A DNA stretch of 59,296 nucleotides from Massilia glaciei (GTDB taxonomy: Bacteria > Pseudomonadota > Gammaproteobacteria > Burkholderiales > Burkholderiaceae_D), in the NCBI RefSeq assembly GCF_003011895.2, contig NZ_PXWF02000155.1, forward strand, positions 1 to 59,296, written 5' to 3'. Below the pieces are notes generated by a model. The model was not told the origin of the DNA. It saw only the letters and a list, made by a program, of their open reading frames with translations, and searched no databases. This document shows, piece after piece, positions 1 to 10,236 of the stretch. Within the stretch, counting starts at the first letter, position 1. Each line of letters opens with the position of its first letter. The translations under genes were made by a program, and so were the position numbers.

Positions 1-5
1 GCGTT

Positions 6-365
6 ATGGCGCCGGTCGCCTTGGCCGCCATCGCGCCGGCGCCGCGCCCCCCGGCAAATCCGGCCCGGGCCGCCCCGCGCGAGCTTGCCGCCTTCGCGCC
101 GGCGCGCGCGTCGCGCACGGCCAAGGCGCACCCGCCCCGCTTCAAAAGACGCAAGGCGACGGTGGCGCCGGAACCGGTCGAAACCGACAGCGACGTGGCC
201 CTGCTCACGGCCCTGATCGAGTTCGGCGGCAACCCCGGCCACGCCGCCACGCCCGGGGCCGACGCCGGCCCGGCCTGCGTCGGCCCCGGCGCCCACGAGC
301 CGGGCAAGAAATGCATCACGCGCGCCGCCAAGCTGCTGCACGTGATGCGAAAAACCACAGACTGA
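6..365 (+). CDS. Hypothetical protein, C-terminal part (probably cut by the window edge)
   Basis: The reading frame is open to the left edge of the window, so the true start may lie outside it; the first ATG seen is at base 6. The visible 119 residues are rich in Ala, Pro and Arg in the first half. The rest carries a short helical stretch (VALLTALIEF) and ends in a basic helix with two cysteines (GPACVGPG, KKCITRAAK). Third codon positions are strongly G/C, as in real genes of this window. I recognise no domain. It ends about 60 bp before the LexA-type site that serves the next gene, so it probably belongs to a separate upstream transcript. Confidence 0.5.
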   Translation: MAPVALAAIAPAPRPPANPARAAPRELAAFAPARASRTAKAHPPRFKRRKATVAPEPVETDSDVALLTALIEFGGNPGHAATPGADAGPACVGPGAHEPGKKCITRAAKLLHVMRKTTD

Positions 366-422
366 GGCACCGCCCGCCCCGCGTCGCCCGGTTTGCCGGG
401 TGTTTGCCATCCGAATGCGATA

Positions 423-442
423 TACTGTACAAAAGCACAGTT
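423..442 (+). promoter_or_regulatory. LexA (SOS) box overlapping a -10-like element
   Basis: The site contains CTGT (425-428), eight bases, then ACAG (437-440), which is the LexA consensus CTGT-N8-ACAG, flanked by TA on the left and TT on the right (TACTGT...ACAGTT). A -10-like TATACT at 421-426 overlaps its left arm. It lies about 25 bp upstream of the proposed nuclease start at 468. LexA bound here would block the promoter of the nuclease/helicase pair. The match is read directly from the sequence; binding is inferred. Confidence 0.75.
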
Positions 443-467
443 AAATCAATCGGCGAGGCAAGCAGGG

Positions 468-2132
468 ATGTCGGGCGACACCATGATCAAAGAGCTTGAG
501 AATCCGTTTTACTACCTCGACAATTTCGAGCGCGTACTGCACTGGATCGGCGAGCGCTACACCGATTTGCTCACAGAGCAAGAACACGCGTTCATGCGCG
601 GCTTTGCCGGCCTGCCGCGGCCGTCGCGCGCCCTGCTCGTGCGCATGGTCATGCGCAAGGGTAAATACTTCCGCACCAGCAAGCTAAACTATGCCGAAAT
701 CGGCTGCGCGCGCGAGGCCGCCCTGCACCTGCTGCCGACCGGCTGGATCGAGAACGATCCCCATCTGACGCTCGAACAATTGTTCGAGCTCCTGTCCAAG
801 CCCGAGATCGGAACCGTTTTCGGGCTCGCCGCGCACCAGAAAAACGCGCGCAAATCCGAGCAGCTGGCCGCGCTGCTGCCCGTCTTCGGCGACGAGCGCC
901 CTTTCTCCGACTGGTACCGCGACGCCGGCGACAGCGTCGTCGCGATCCTCATCAAACCCCTGTGCGACCGTTTGCGGCTGATATTTTTCGGCAACTTGCG
1001 CCAGGACTGGACCGAATTCGTGCTCTCCGACCTTGGCGTCCACAACTACGAGCAGGTGGCGTTTTCGGCGTCCTCGCGCGGCTTTCGCTCGCGCGCCGAC
1101 ATCGACCACTACCTGGCCCTGCACAGCTGCAAAGAACGCTTCCTGGCCGACGAGCCGGCCGACGAGGTGCTGCGCGACCTGCCCGCCCCCAGCGCCGGCA
1201 ACGAATGGCTCGCCGGCCGGCGCGAGCGGCTCCTGTTCGAGATCGCGCGCCGCTACGAGCGCCAGCAGAACTGGCGCAAGGCCTACGAGGCATACGCCGC
1301 GTGCCGCTTTCCGGGGGCGCGCGCGCGCGCCGTGCGCGTGCTCGAAAAAAACGGCGAGTTCGGGCCCGCCTACGCCCTGCTGCGCGAGGCCCAGGCCGAT
1401 CCCGAGAGCGACGCCGAGCACCAGCAGTTGCTGCGCATCGCCCCGCGCCTGATGCGCCAACTGGGCCATGCCCGGGCGGGCCCGCGCCCGGCGGCCAGCG
1501 TGCCGCGCTTCGACCTGGCCCTGCCCATGCCGGCGCCGCCGTGGTGGGTCGAGGGCGTGGTGCGCGACCATCTGGCCAGCCCCGAAGCGCCCGTGTTTTA
1601 CGTCGAGAACACCCTGATCAACGCCCTGTTCGGCCTGCTAAGCTGGGACGCGATTTTCAGCGCGATACCGGGCGCGTTCTTCCACCCGTTCCACCGCGGT
1701 CCGGCCGACCTGCACAGCGCCGACTTTTTCGCGCGACGCGAGACGCAGTTCCGGGCCTGCCTCGACCAGCTCGACAGCGGCGAATACCGCGCCACCATCA
1801 CGCGCAATTTCCGGACCAAGCAGGGCATTCAGTCGCCCTTCCTGGCGTGGGATTTCATCGGCCAGGAATTGCTCGACATGGCGCTCGACTGCATCCCCGC
1901 GTCCCACCTCAAAAAGTGGTTCGGGCGCATGTTGCTCGACATCAAGGCCAACCGCAGCGGCTTTCCCGACCTGATCCAGTTCTGGCCGGCCGAGCGGCGC
2001 TACCACATGATCGAGGTCAAGGGCCCGGGCGACCGCCTGCAAGACAACCAGTTGCGCTGGCTCGCCTATTGCGCCGAACACCAGATGCCGGTCTCCGTGT
2101 GCTACCTGCAATGGGCGGAGCCGGCCCCTTGA
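468..2132 (+). CDS. FAN1-like VRR-NUC domain nuclease
   Basis: A 554-residue protein ending in a VRR-NUC nuclease domain. The motif FPDLIQFW (near residue 498) followed by MIEVKGPGD (near 514) supplies the Asp and Glu-X-Lys of a PD-(D/E)XK active site, and QDNQLRWL follows as usual in this family. Length and layout (long helical N-terminal region with a TPR-like middle, nuclease at the C-terminus) fit bacterial FAN1 homologues, structure-selective nucleases linked to repair of interstrand crosslinks. The frame runs back to a TTG at 393, but that would place the LexA box and promoter inside the gene, so I chose ATG 468; ATG 483 is also possible. It is translationally coupled to the helicase gene: the next start overlaps its TGA. 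SOS control is likely. Confidence 0.85.
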   Translation: MSGDTMIKELENPFYYLDNFERVLHWIGERYTDLLTEQEHAFMRGFAGLPRPSRALLVRMVMRKGKYFRTSKLNYAEIGCAREAALHLLPTGWIENDPHLTLEQLFELLSKPEIGTVFGLAAHQKNARKSEQLAALLPVFGDERPFSDWYRDAGDSVVAILIKPLCDRLRLIFFGNLRQDWTEFVLSDLGVHNYEQVAFSASSRGFRSRADIDHYLALHSCKERFLADEPADEVLRDLPAPSAGNEWLAGRRERLLFEIARRYERQQNWRKAYEAYAACRFPGARARAVRVLEKNGEFGPAYALLREAQADPESDAEHQQLLRIAPRLMRQLGHARAGPRPAASVPRFDLALPMPAPPWWVEGVVRDHLASPEAPVFYVENTLINALFGLLSWDAIFSAIPGAFFHPFHRGPADLHSADFFARRETQFRACLDQLDSGEYRATITRNFRTKQGIQSPFLAWDFIGQELLDMALDCIPASHLKKWFGRMLLDIKANRSGFPDLIQFWPAERRYHMIEVKGPGDRLQDNQLRWLAYCAEHQMPVSVCYLQWAEPAP

Positions 2133-4408
2133 GCTACGTCGTGGCCGTGCGCGCCCTGTGCGAATTCACCGCCCGCGAAGGCGACCTCGACTTGCGCTTC
2201 ACCCCCTCGCCCAGCGCGCGCGACGGCATCGCCGGCCACGCGCTGGTGGCCGGCCGGCGCGGCCCCGGCTACGAGAGCGAGGTGAGCCTGTCGGCCGCGC
2301 ATGGCGCGCTGCAGGTGCGCGGGCGCGCCGACGGCTACGACCCGTTGCAAAACCTGCTCGAGGAGGTCAAAACCCACCGCGGCGAGCTGGCCGCGATGCC
2401 CGCCAACCAGCGCCAGCTGCACTGGGCGCAGGCGCGCGTGTACGGCCACCTGCTGTGCCTGGCGCGCGGACTGGCCGAAGTCGAGCTCGCGCTGGTCTAC
2501 TTCGAGCTCGGCGCCGAGACCGAAACCGTGCTGCGCGAACACTGGCGCGCCGAGGCGCTGGCCGCCTTGTTCGCGCAGCAGTGCGAGCGCTTCCTGGCCT
2601 GGGCCGGACAGGAGGCGCGCCACCGCAGCGCGCGCGACGCCGCGCTGGCCACGCTCGCCTTTCCGCACGCGGCGTTCAAACCGGGCCAGCGCGCGCTGGC
2701 CGAAACCATTTTCAAGGCCAACAGCGCCGGACGCTGCGTGCTCGCGCAGGCGCCGACCGGGATCGGCAAGACCGTCGGCGCGCTGTTTCCCACGCTTAAG
2801 GCGGCGCCACGCCACGGCCTCGACAAGGTGTTTTTTTTGGCCGCCAAGACCCCCGGACGCCAGCTCGCGCTCGACGCCCTCGCCACCATCGCCGACAGCG
2901 CGCCGGGCTTGCCGCTGCGCGTGCTCGAGCTGGTCGCGCGCGACAAGGTCTGCGAGCATCCCGACAAGGCCTGCCATGGCCAGTCCTGTCCGCTCGCCAG
3001 GGGCTTCTACGACCGCCTGCCCGCGGCGCGCGAGGCGGTCGCGGCGCAGGGCGCGTTCGCGCGCGGGCAGATGCGCGAGGTCGCGCTCGCGCACCAGGTG
3101 TGCCCGTATTACCTGGCCAGCGAAATGGCGCTCTGGAGCGATCTGGTCGTGGCCGACTACAACTATTACTTCGACCGCGGCGCGATGCTGTACGCGCTGA
3201 CGGCGGCAAGGCAATGGCGCGTGAGCGTGCTGGTCGACGAGGCCCACAACCTGGTCGCGCGCGCGCGCAAGATGTATTCGGCCGAACTGGACCGCGACGC
3301 CTTGCGCGCCGCCGGGGCCGGCGCGCCGGCGCCGCTCAAAAAGGCGCTAACGCGCGTGGCGCGCGCCTGGGGCGCGCTCGAACGCGAAAGCGGCGCCGCG
3401 TACGAGGTGTTGCCGGAACCGCCGGCCAGGCTGCTGGCCGAGTTGCAGGGGGCGACGAGCACGATCACCGATTTTTTGGTCACCAATCCCGCACCGATGG
3501 AACCTGCCCTCCAACGTTTCTACTTCGACGCGCTGCAGATGGCGCGGCTGGCCGAGTCGTTCGGCCCCCATTCCCTGTTCGACATCACGCGCCCCGGGGG
3601 CGGCGGCTCGCGCCTGTGCGTCCGCAACATCGTGCCGGCGCCCTTCCTCGCGCCGCGCTTCGCGGCGGCGCACGCGAGCGCCCTGTTTTCGGCCACGCTC
3701 AGTCCGTGGCACTACTACAGTGATTCGCTCGGTCTGCCCCTTGATACCGTGTGGATCGACGTCGAGTCCCCCTTCGACGCCGGGCAACTGGCGGTGCATG
3801 TGGTCAGGGATATCTCTACCCGCTTCCAGCACCGCGACGATTCACTGGCCCCGATCGCCGACCTGATCGCGCGCCAGTACGCAAAGCAGCCGGGCAACTA
3901 CCTCGCTTTTTTCAGCAGCTTCGACTACCTGGAACAGGTGGCCGCCACCTGCGCGGCGCGCCACCCGGCGCTGCCGCTGTTCCGGCAGGAGCGCGCGATG
4001 GACGAGGCGCGGCGCGCGCAGTTCCTGGCGCGCTTCACGCCCGACGGCCGCGGGGTCGGCTTCGCGGTGCTCGGAGGCGCCTTCGGCGAAGGCATCGACC
4101 TGCCCGGCGCGCGCTTGATCGGCGCCTTCATCGCCACGCTCGGACTGCCCCAGATCAACGCCGTCAACGAGCAGGTCCGGCAGCGCATGCAGGCCAGTTT
4201 CGGCGCCGGCTACGACTACACCTACCTGTATCCGGGGATCCAGAAGGTGGTGCAGGCGGCCGGGCGCGTGATCCGCACCGGGCAGGACGTGGGCGTGGTC
4301 TATTTGATCGACGACCGCTTCGCCCGCCCCGAGGTGCGCCAATTGCTGCCGCGCTGGTGGAGGCTCGACATCGATATCGATATCGATAACCCCGGCGTCA
4401 CTGGATGA
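2129..4408 (+). CDS. PD-(D/E)XK nuclease fused to a DinG/XPD-type DNA helicase
   Basis: A 759-residue superfamily 2 helicase. The N-terminal ~100 residues contain GRADG (near 65) and EEVKTH (near 79), the Asp and Glu-X-Lys of a PD-(D/E)XK nuclease. The helicase core follows: Walker A APTGIGKT (near 208), an iron-sulfur-type cysteine set (CEH, CHGQSC, CPYY; residues ~275-330), DEAH box VDEAH (near 368), and motif VI QAAGRVIRTGQ (near 708). This is the arrangement of DinG/XPD 5'-3' helicases. I prefer TTG 2129, which overlaps the upstream TGA and has GGCGGAG nine bases before it; ATG 2111 in the same frame is the alternative. The C-terminus is a run of Asp-Ile repeats from an ATCGAT repeat. The last 11 bases overlap the convergent LytTR gene. 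Confidence 0.9.
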   Translation: MSYVVAVRALCEFTAREGDLDLRFTPSPSARDGIAGHALVAGRRGPGYESEVSLSAAHGALQVRGRADGYDPLQNLLEEVKTHRGELAAMPANQRQLHWAQARVYGHLLCLARGLAEVELALVYFELGAETETVLREHWRAEALAALFAQQCERFLAWAGQEARHRSARDAALATLAFPHAAFKPGQRALAETIFKANSAGRCVLAQAPTGIGKTVGALFPTLKAAPRHGLDKVFFLAAKTPGRQLALDALATIADSAPGLPLRVLELVARDKVCEHPDKACHGQSCPLARGFYDRLPAAREAVAAQGAFARGQMREVALAHQVCPYYLASEMALWSDLVVADYNYYFDRGAMLYALTAARQWRVSVLVDEAHNLVARARKMYSAELDRDALRAAGAGAPAPLKKALTRVARAWGALERESGAAYEVLPEPPARLLAELQGATSTITDFLVTNPAPMEPALQRFYFDALQMARLAESFGPHSLFDITRPGGGGSRLCVRNIVPAPFLAPRFAAAHASALFSATLSPWHYYSDSLGLPLDTVWIDVESPFDAGQLAVHVVRDISTRFQHRDDSLAPIADLIARQYAKQPGNYLAFFSSFDYLEQVAATCAARHPALPLFRQERAMDEARRAQFLARFTPDGRGVGFAVLGGAFGEGIDLPGARLIGAFIATLGLPQINAVNEQVRQRMQASFGAGYDYTYLYPGIQKVVQAAGRVIRTGQDVGVVYLIDDRFARPEVRQLLPRWWRLDIDIDIDNPGVTG

Positions 4409-5126
4409 TGCTTTTGACCTTCTGGTAACCGCTGCGGCTGATCGGAATGCGGGTGTCGTCGAGCAGGACGGCGGTGTGGCTGTCCTTGCCGCTCGGCTCG
4501 ATGCGCCGGATGCAGGCGATATTGAGCAGGTACGAGCGGTGGATCCGCAGGAACACTGCGGGATCGAGCTGGCTTTCGAGTTCCGACAGCGGCTGGTTCT
4601 TCAGATACGATTTGCCGTCCGAGCGGATCTGCACATAGTCGTCCTGCGCCTCGATGTAGGCGATGCTGGCGGCCGCGATCACGTGCACCCTGGCGCCGTC
4701 GCGGATCAGCACCCGTTCGAGCGGCTTGTTGCGCAGCGCCGTTGCGCGCACCACCGCCTCGAGCGCCGAGGCGTTGCCCAGTTGCGTGCGCGCGTGCGCG
4801 AGCGCCTCGTCGAGCCGTTGCTGGCTGAACGGCTTGAGCAGGTAGTCGACCGCGTGGATCTCGAACGCCTTGATCGCATACTGGTCGAACGCGGTCACGA
4901 ACACATAGCGCGTCTTGCTCCCGGCCAGTTCGACCACCTCGAAGCCGTTCAGCTTGGGCATCTGGATATCGATGAACACCAGGTCGGGGGCGAGTTCGGC
5001 GATCGCCTTGACGGCCTCGAAGCCGTTGGCGCATTCGGCCACGATACTGATGTCGGCATGGCTGCCCAGATACTCGCGCAGCACGGCGCGGGCCAGCTCC
5101 TCGTCGTCGACGATAATGACGCGCAT
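4398..5126 (-). CDS. LytTR-family response regulator
   Basis: A 242-residue two-component regulator. The receiver domain has the acidic pair DDEE at residues 7-10, the phosphoacceptor Asp53 in FIDIQMPK, the conserved Thr in FVTAFD and the Lys in LLKPF. A LytTR DNA-binding domain follows (about 138-240), with YIEAQDDYVQIR and FLRIHRSYLLN, the usual signatures. LytTR regulators bind paired direct repeats rather than helix-turn-helix sites. The gene starts 3 bp after the kinase stop and ends the operon; its 3' end overlaps the convergent helicase gene by 11 bp, leaving no room for a normal terminator. The partner is certainly the adjacent kinase; targets are unknown. Confidence 0.9.
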   Translation of the reverse strand: MRVIIVDDEELARAVLREYLGSHADISIVAECANGFEAVKAIAELAPDLVFIDIQMPKLNGFEVVELAGSKTRYVFVTAFDQYAIKAFEIHAVDYLLKPFSQQRLDEALAHARTQLGNASALEAVVRATALRNKPLERVLIRDGARVHVIAAASIAYIEAQDDYVQIRSDGKSYLKNQPLSELESQLDPAVFLRIHRSYLLNIACIRRIEPSGKDSHTAVLLDDTRIPISRSGYQKVKSIIQ

Positions 5127-5129
5127 GGT

Positions 5130-6197
5130 TCAGGACTCCGTCGTTTGGGCGGGCAGCGTGATGCTGACCCTATATAGTTTATCTTCGAGCGCGCAGGCGA
5201 CGCTCGCCTCGTGGCCGTAGGCTGCGGCCAGGCGCTGGCGCACGTTCGCCAGGCCGATGCCGTTGCCGGGCGCGCCAGGCTGGTCGTCGTCGACATCGTT
5301 CTCGACGCTGATCCGCAGCACCGACCCGGTGCGCCTGGCGGCGACGCGCACCGCGCCGCCCGCGACCAGGTTGCCGATACCATGTTTGACCGCGTTCTCG
5401 ACCAAAGGCTGCAAAATGAGGGGCGGCAGCAGGCAGGGGCCGGCGTCGTCGGCGATGTCTTGTTCGACCGTCAGGCGGGAGCCGAAGCGCACTTTTTCGA
5501 TCGCCAGGAAATGGCGCGCCAGCGCGCACTCGGCCTCTAGCGTGACCTTGGTGTGCGCCTCGAGCCCGAGGCTCAGGCGGAAAAAATCGGACAACTGCAA
5601 GGTCATCTGGCGCGCGGCGGCCGGATTGCTCCCGGTCAGCGCGCTGATCGAATTGAGGCTGTTGAACAGGAAATGCGGATCGATCTGGGTGCGCAGCATG
5701 CGCAATTCGGCCTCCTGCGCGAGCAGCTTGGACTCGAGCTCGCGCCGTTCGGCCAGGCGCGCCTTGCCGAATTCGATGGCGAGGTAGTGCACCGCGGCCG
5801 ACAAACCGTACAACACCACGCCGAGCCCGAAGATCATGGCTTTGAGCGGCGCCGTGATCTCGACCCCGGCCCACGCCACCTCGGCCGCCTGCAGCAGGCC
5901 GTTCCAGGCCAGGCCGATGGCCGCCAACAGGGCCGCCGACACCACGGCGCTCAGACACAGCACCGTCAGGATCGAAAACGGGGGTTTTTCGGCCAGCGGG
6001 TAGGCGCGGCACACATAATAGGCCGAAAACCCGGTCGCGAAGCAATACACCAGCGTGACCGGGATCGCGAACAACAGGCCGTTGCTCCACGCGGCGCCAA
6101 CCGTGTTCACGACGAGCGCGCCCATCACCAGGCCGAGCAACAGCGAGGCGGCCAGGTAGAGGGCGGCGCCGCGGCGCGTGGAGAACGGCCCCTGCAT
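5130..6197 (-). CDS. LytS/YehU-type sensor histidine kinase
   Basis: A 355-residue membrane kinase. Hydrophobic segments within residues 10-140 suggest four to six transmembrane helices with little periplasmic sequence. A short coiled region follows, then the His_kinase domain with the phosphoacceptor His175 in IDPHFLFNSLNS, the N box LVENAVKHG and the G box GNGIGLANVRQR. Such kinases pair with LytTR regulators. I chose ATG 6197 because its A is also the last base of the upstream gene's TGA; longer versions of the frame run inside that gene. With so little sensor domain outside, signals are probably sensed in or at the membrane, possibly through the two membrane proteins encoded upstream. Confidence 0.88.
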   Translation of the reverse strand: MQGPFSTRRGAALYLAASLLLGLVMGALVVNTVGAAWSNGLLFAIPVTLVYCFATGFSAYYVCRAYPLAEKPPFSILTVLCLSAVVSAALLAAIGLAWNGLLQAAEVAWAGVEITAPLKAMIFGLGVVLYGLSAAVHYLAIEFGKARLAERRELESKLLAQEAELRMLRTQIDPHFLFNSLNSISALTGSNPAAARQMTLQLSDFFRLSLGLEAHTKVTLEAECALARHFLAIEKVRFGSRLTVEQDIADDAGPCLLPPLILQPLVENAVKHGIGNLVAGGAVRVAARRTGSVLRISVENDVDDDQPGAPGNGIGLANVRQRLAAAYGHEASVACALEDKLYRVSITLPAQTTES

Positions 6198-6901
6198 CAG
6201 TTGCGCACTTCCACACCGCCCATGATGGCGTAGCCGGTGATGATCAGGCGCTTGTTGGCATTGGGCGGCTTGGCCGTTTTCTCCTCGAAGCCGCCGAGGA
6301 TCGGGGTGCCGTGCAGGATGACGGTCCAGTCGGGCGGCGTCTTGAGCGTGATGCCGCCCAGCACCGCGACCACATTGAGCACCGCTTCGCCCTCGATCGA
6401 GGCCTCGCGCAGATCGAGCTCGCAGCCACCCATGATCGCCGTCGCTTCGCCGCCGCGGAAATTTTGGGTCGTGATGCGCCGTTCGAAGCCGCCCAGGATC
6501 GCGGTGGCGTCGATCACCGAATCGTCGGACACCGAACCGTCCGGCATGCCGGTGGCGATCCGGCTGCGCCCCTTGAGCGCCTTGTAGATGACCGAGGCGC
6601 CAAGTCCGATCAAAATGAGCGGCCACAGCGAGCGCAGGTTGAAGTAAGGCAGGCCGAGCTTCCTGAGCACCAGGAAGACCCCGATCGCGATGAGCGCGGC
6701 GCCGAACAGATAGCCGTTCGGCGCTTTGGTGTCGAACAGCTTGATCACGCCGAAGACGATCAGCGCGATCGGCAAGATCCCGACCTCGTTGCGGAAACTG
6801 ATGATGCCCAGATTATCGAGCAGGTACAACACCCCCACGCCGACGACGGCGATGCCCAGCATTACCTGTCCAGGCAGGCTCTTGTTGATTTCAGTTTTCA
6901 T
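6197..6901 (-). CDS. LiaF-like membrane protein (DUF5668 plus cell-wall-active antibiotic response domain)
   Basis: A 234-residue protein. The first ~105 residues form four closely spaced hydrophobic helices with short turns (VGVLYLLDNLGI, WPLILIGLGASVIYKAL), typical of DUF5668/LiaF-type membrane modules. The C-terminal half is a soluble beta-rich region with repeated glycine turns (AILGGFERR, AIMGGCELDL, VAVLGGITLK, PILGGFEEK, AIMGGVEVRN), the pattern of the LiaF C-terminal/YvqF-like right-handed beta fold. In Firmicutes, LiaF is a negative partner of the LiaSR envelope-stress system; here it sits directly before a LytS-type kinase, suggesting an analogous accessory role. Its ATG overlaps the end of the upstream DUF5668 gene. 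Confidence 0.8.
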   Translation of the reverse strand: MKTEINKSLPGQVMLGIAVVGVGVLYLLDNLGIISFRNEVGILPIALIVFGVIKLFDTKAPNGYLFGAALIAIGVFLVLRKLGLPYFNLRSLWPLILIGLGASVIYKALKGRSRIATGMPDGSVSDDSVIDATAILGGFERRITTQNFRGGEATAIMGGCELDLREASIEGEAVLNVVAVLGGITLKTPPDWTVILHGTPILGGFEEKTAKPPNANKRLIITGYAIMGGVEVRN

Positions 6902-7265
6902 GGTCGGACTCCGGATTTTCTGGGAAACGTGCTTTGATAAATGGTTCGAGGATCATGCCGATGCCGTAGGCGATGATCACGAAGGGCCAGCTGTTTTTCA
7001 GGGTGAGGCCGAACAGGCCTTCGAACGTGAAAAACAGCCAGACCCCGATAAACAACGTCCACAGCCCGCTGGTAAAATGGCGCGCCGTCGGGAAACCGAT
7101 CATCTTGTTGACGCCGATGACGACCAGCACCAGCGGCCAGTAATGCCACAGGTCCCAAAAGTGCAAATATCCAATTATGTGGAGAAAAATGGCCGCGCCC
7201 AACCCGACCAGCAGCAGGCCCCACAAAAGTTGCCTGCGCCACGCATATGATGAACCAGTACCCAC
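6891..7265 (-). CDS. Small DUF5668/LiaI-like membrane protein
   Basis: A 124-residue protein with four hydrophobic helices (LLWGLLLVGLGAAIFL, WPLVLVVIGVNKMIG, LFIGVWLFFTFEGLFG, WPFVIIAYGIGMIL). It is the same four-helix module as the N-terminal half of the next gene, including the WPLVL-type motif. It is the first gene of the four-gene operon and overlaps the second by 11 bp. The two proteins probably sit together in the inner membrane with the kinase. No catalytic residues are visible; a structural or sensing role is inferred only from position. Confidence 0.75.
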   Translation of the reverse strand: MGTGSSYAWRRQLLWGLLLVGLGAAIFLHIIGYLHFWDLWHYWPLVLVVIGVNKMIGFPTARHFTSGLWTLFIGVWLFFTFEGLFGLTLKNSWPFVIIAYGIGMILEPFIKARFPENPESDHEN

Positions 7266-7550
7266 AATGCCTCCTATTAACGCGATTTACGAGCGGCGGC
7301 GCGCGCAGCGCCGCTTACAACCTTACCGCCGATCTGACGGACAGATGGAAGATACAGGGGGAGCGGCGGGGGCGGAAGCGGTTTTCGGCCAGTGGCCGAT
7401 GGGAACCGGCGAATGGCGAACGATTCGGTGAAACGCGCCGTTCGGCGCCTTGCGGAGGGCAATGCGGGGTGAGGCGGGCGCGCCGGTCGGCACACCCGCC
7501 TGACTTGCTTGTTTACCTACTTTTACCTAATTACCAGCTTGCTTACGTGC

Positions 7551-9851
<2,301 letters not shown>

Positions 9852-10236
9852 TGCATGTCTCCTGATTTTTTCCGCGCCCCCTTGTCCGCCCCCGGCGCGG
9901 GCAAGGGCATGGACGTGTTCGTCCAGCGCCGGCTTGCGCGTTCAAGATTGGGTGGGATGCGTCTCGTTTGATTGCCCCGTTTGCCGGGGTCGTGTTTAGG
10001 TGATGCGAAATATTACTACCAAATCTAGCGCGACAGCTGCGTGATGCGCATTAATTATGGAGAGCCGATTCTGCGCTTATGGAATTTTAATGTCAATAAA
10101 ATAAATCGATCTCTGTATCAAAACTACCAAGTTACTTAACGGCAGCCGATAAAGTTGGTCGAAAATAAATGTATGTTTATACTTAACAAGTAGTGCTACT
10201 ATAAGTTTCCCTTGTTCTTTGAATGTGGATGCCAAT
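9852..10236. promoter_or_regulatory. Divergent intergenic region with an AT-rich candidate promoter for the ATPase gene
   Basis: The isoamylase-proximal half is GC-rich and has a small hairpin (CCCCG, 4-base loop, CGGGG, around 9975-9989). From about 10000 the sequence becomes markedly AT-rich, unlike its surroundings. On the plus strand a candidate promoter is TTGGTC at 10155-10160 and TATACT at 10178-10183 with 17 bp spacing. Just downstream, AGTAG/CTACT (10189-10200) forms a short inverted repeat that could be an operator. No gene was found here. The composition break marks the left edge of a probable acquired segment. Confidence 0.4.

Noticed and set aside
962-2128. The helicase frame stays open for more than 1 kb upstream of the helicase gene.
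   Set aside because: The region is fully covered by the VRR-NUC gene in another frame, and the translated upstream part is Arg/Pro/Ala-rich without domain features; it is a high-GC shadow.
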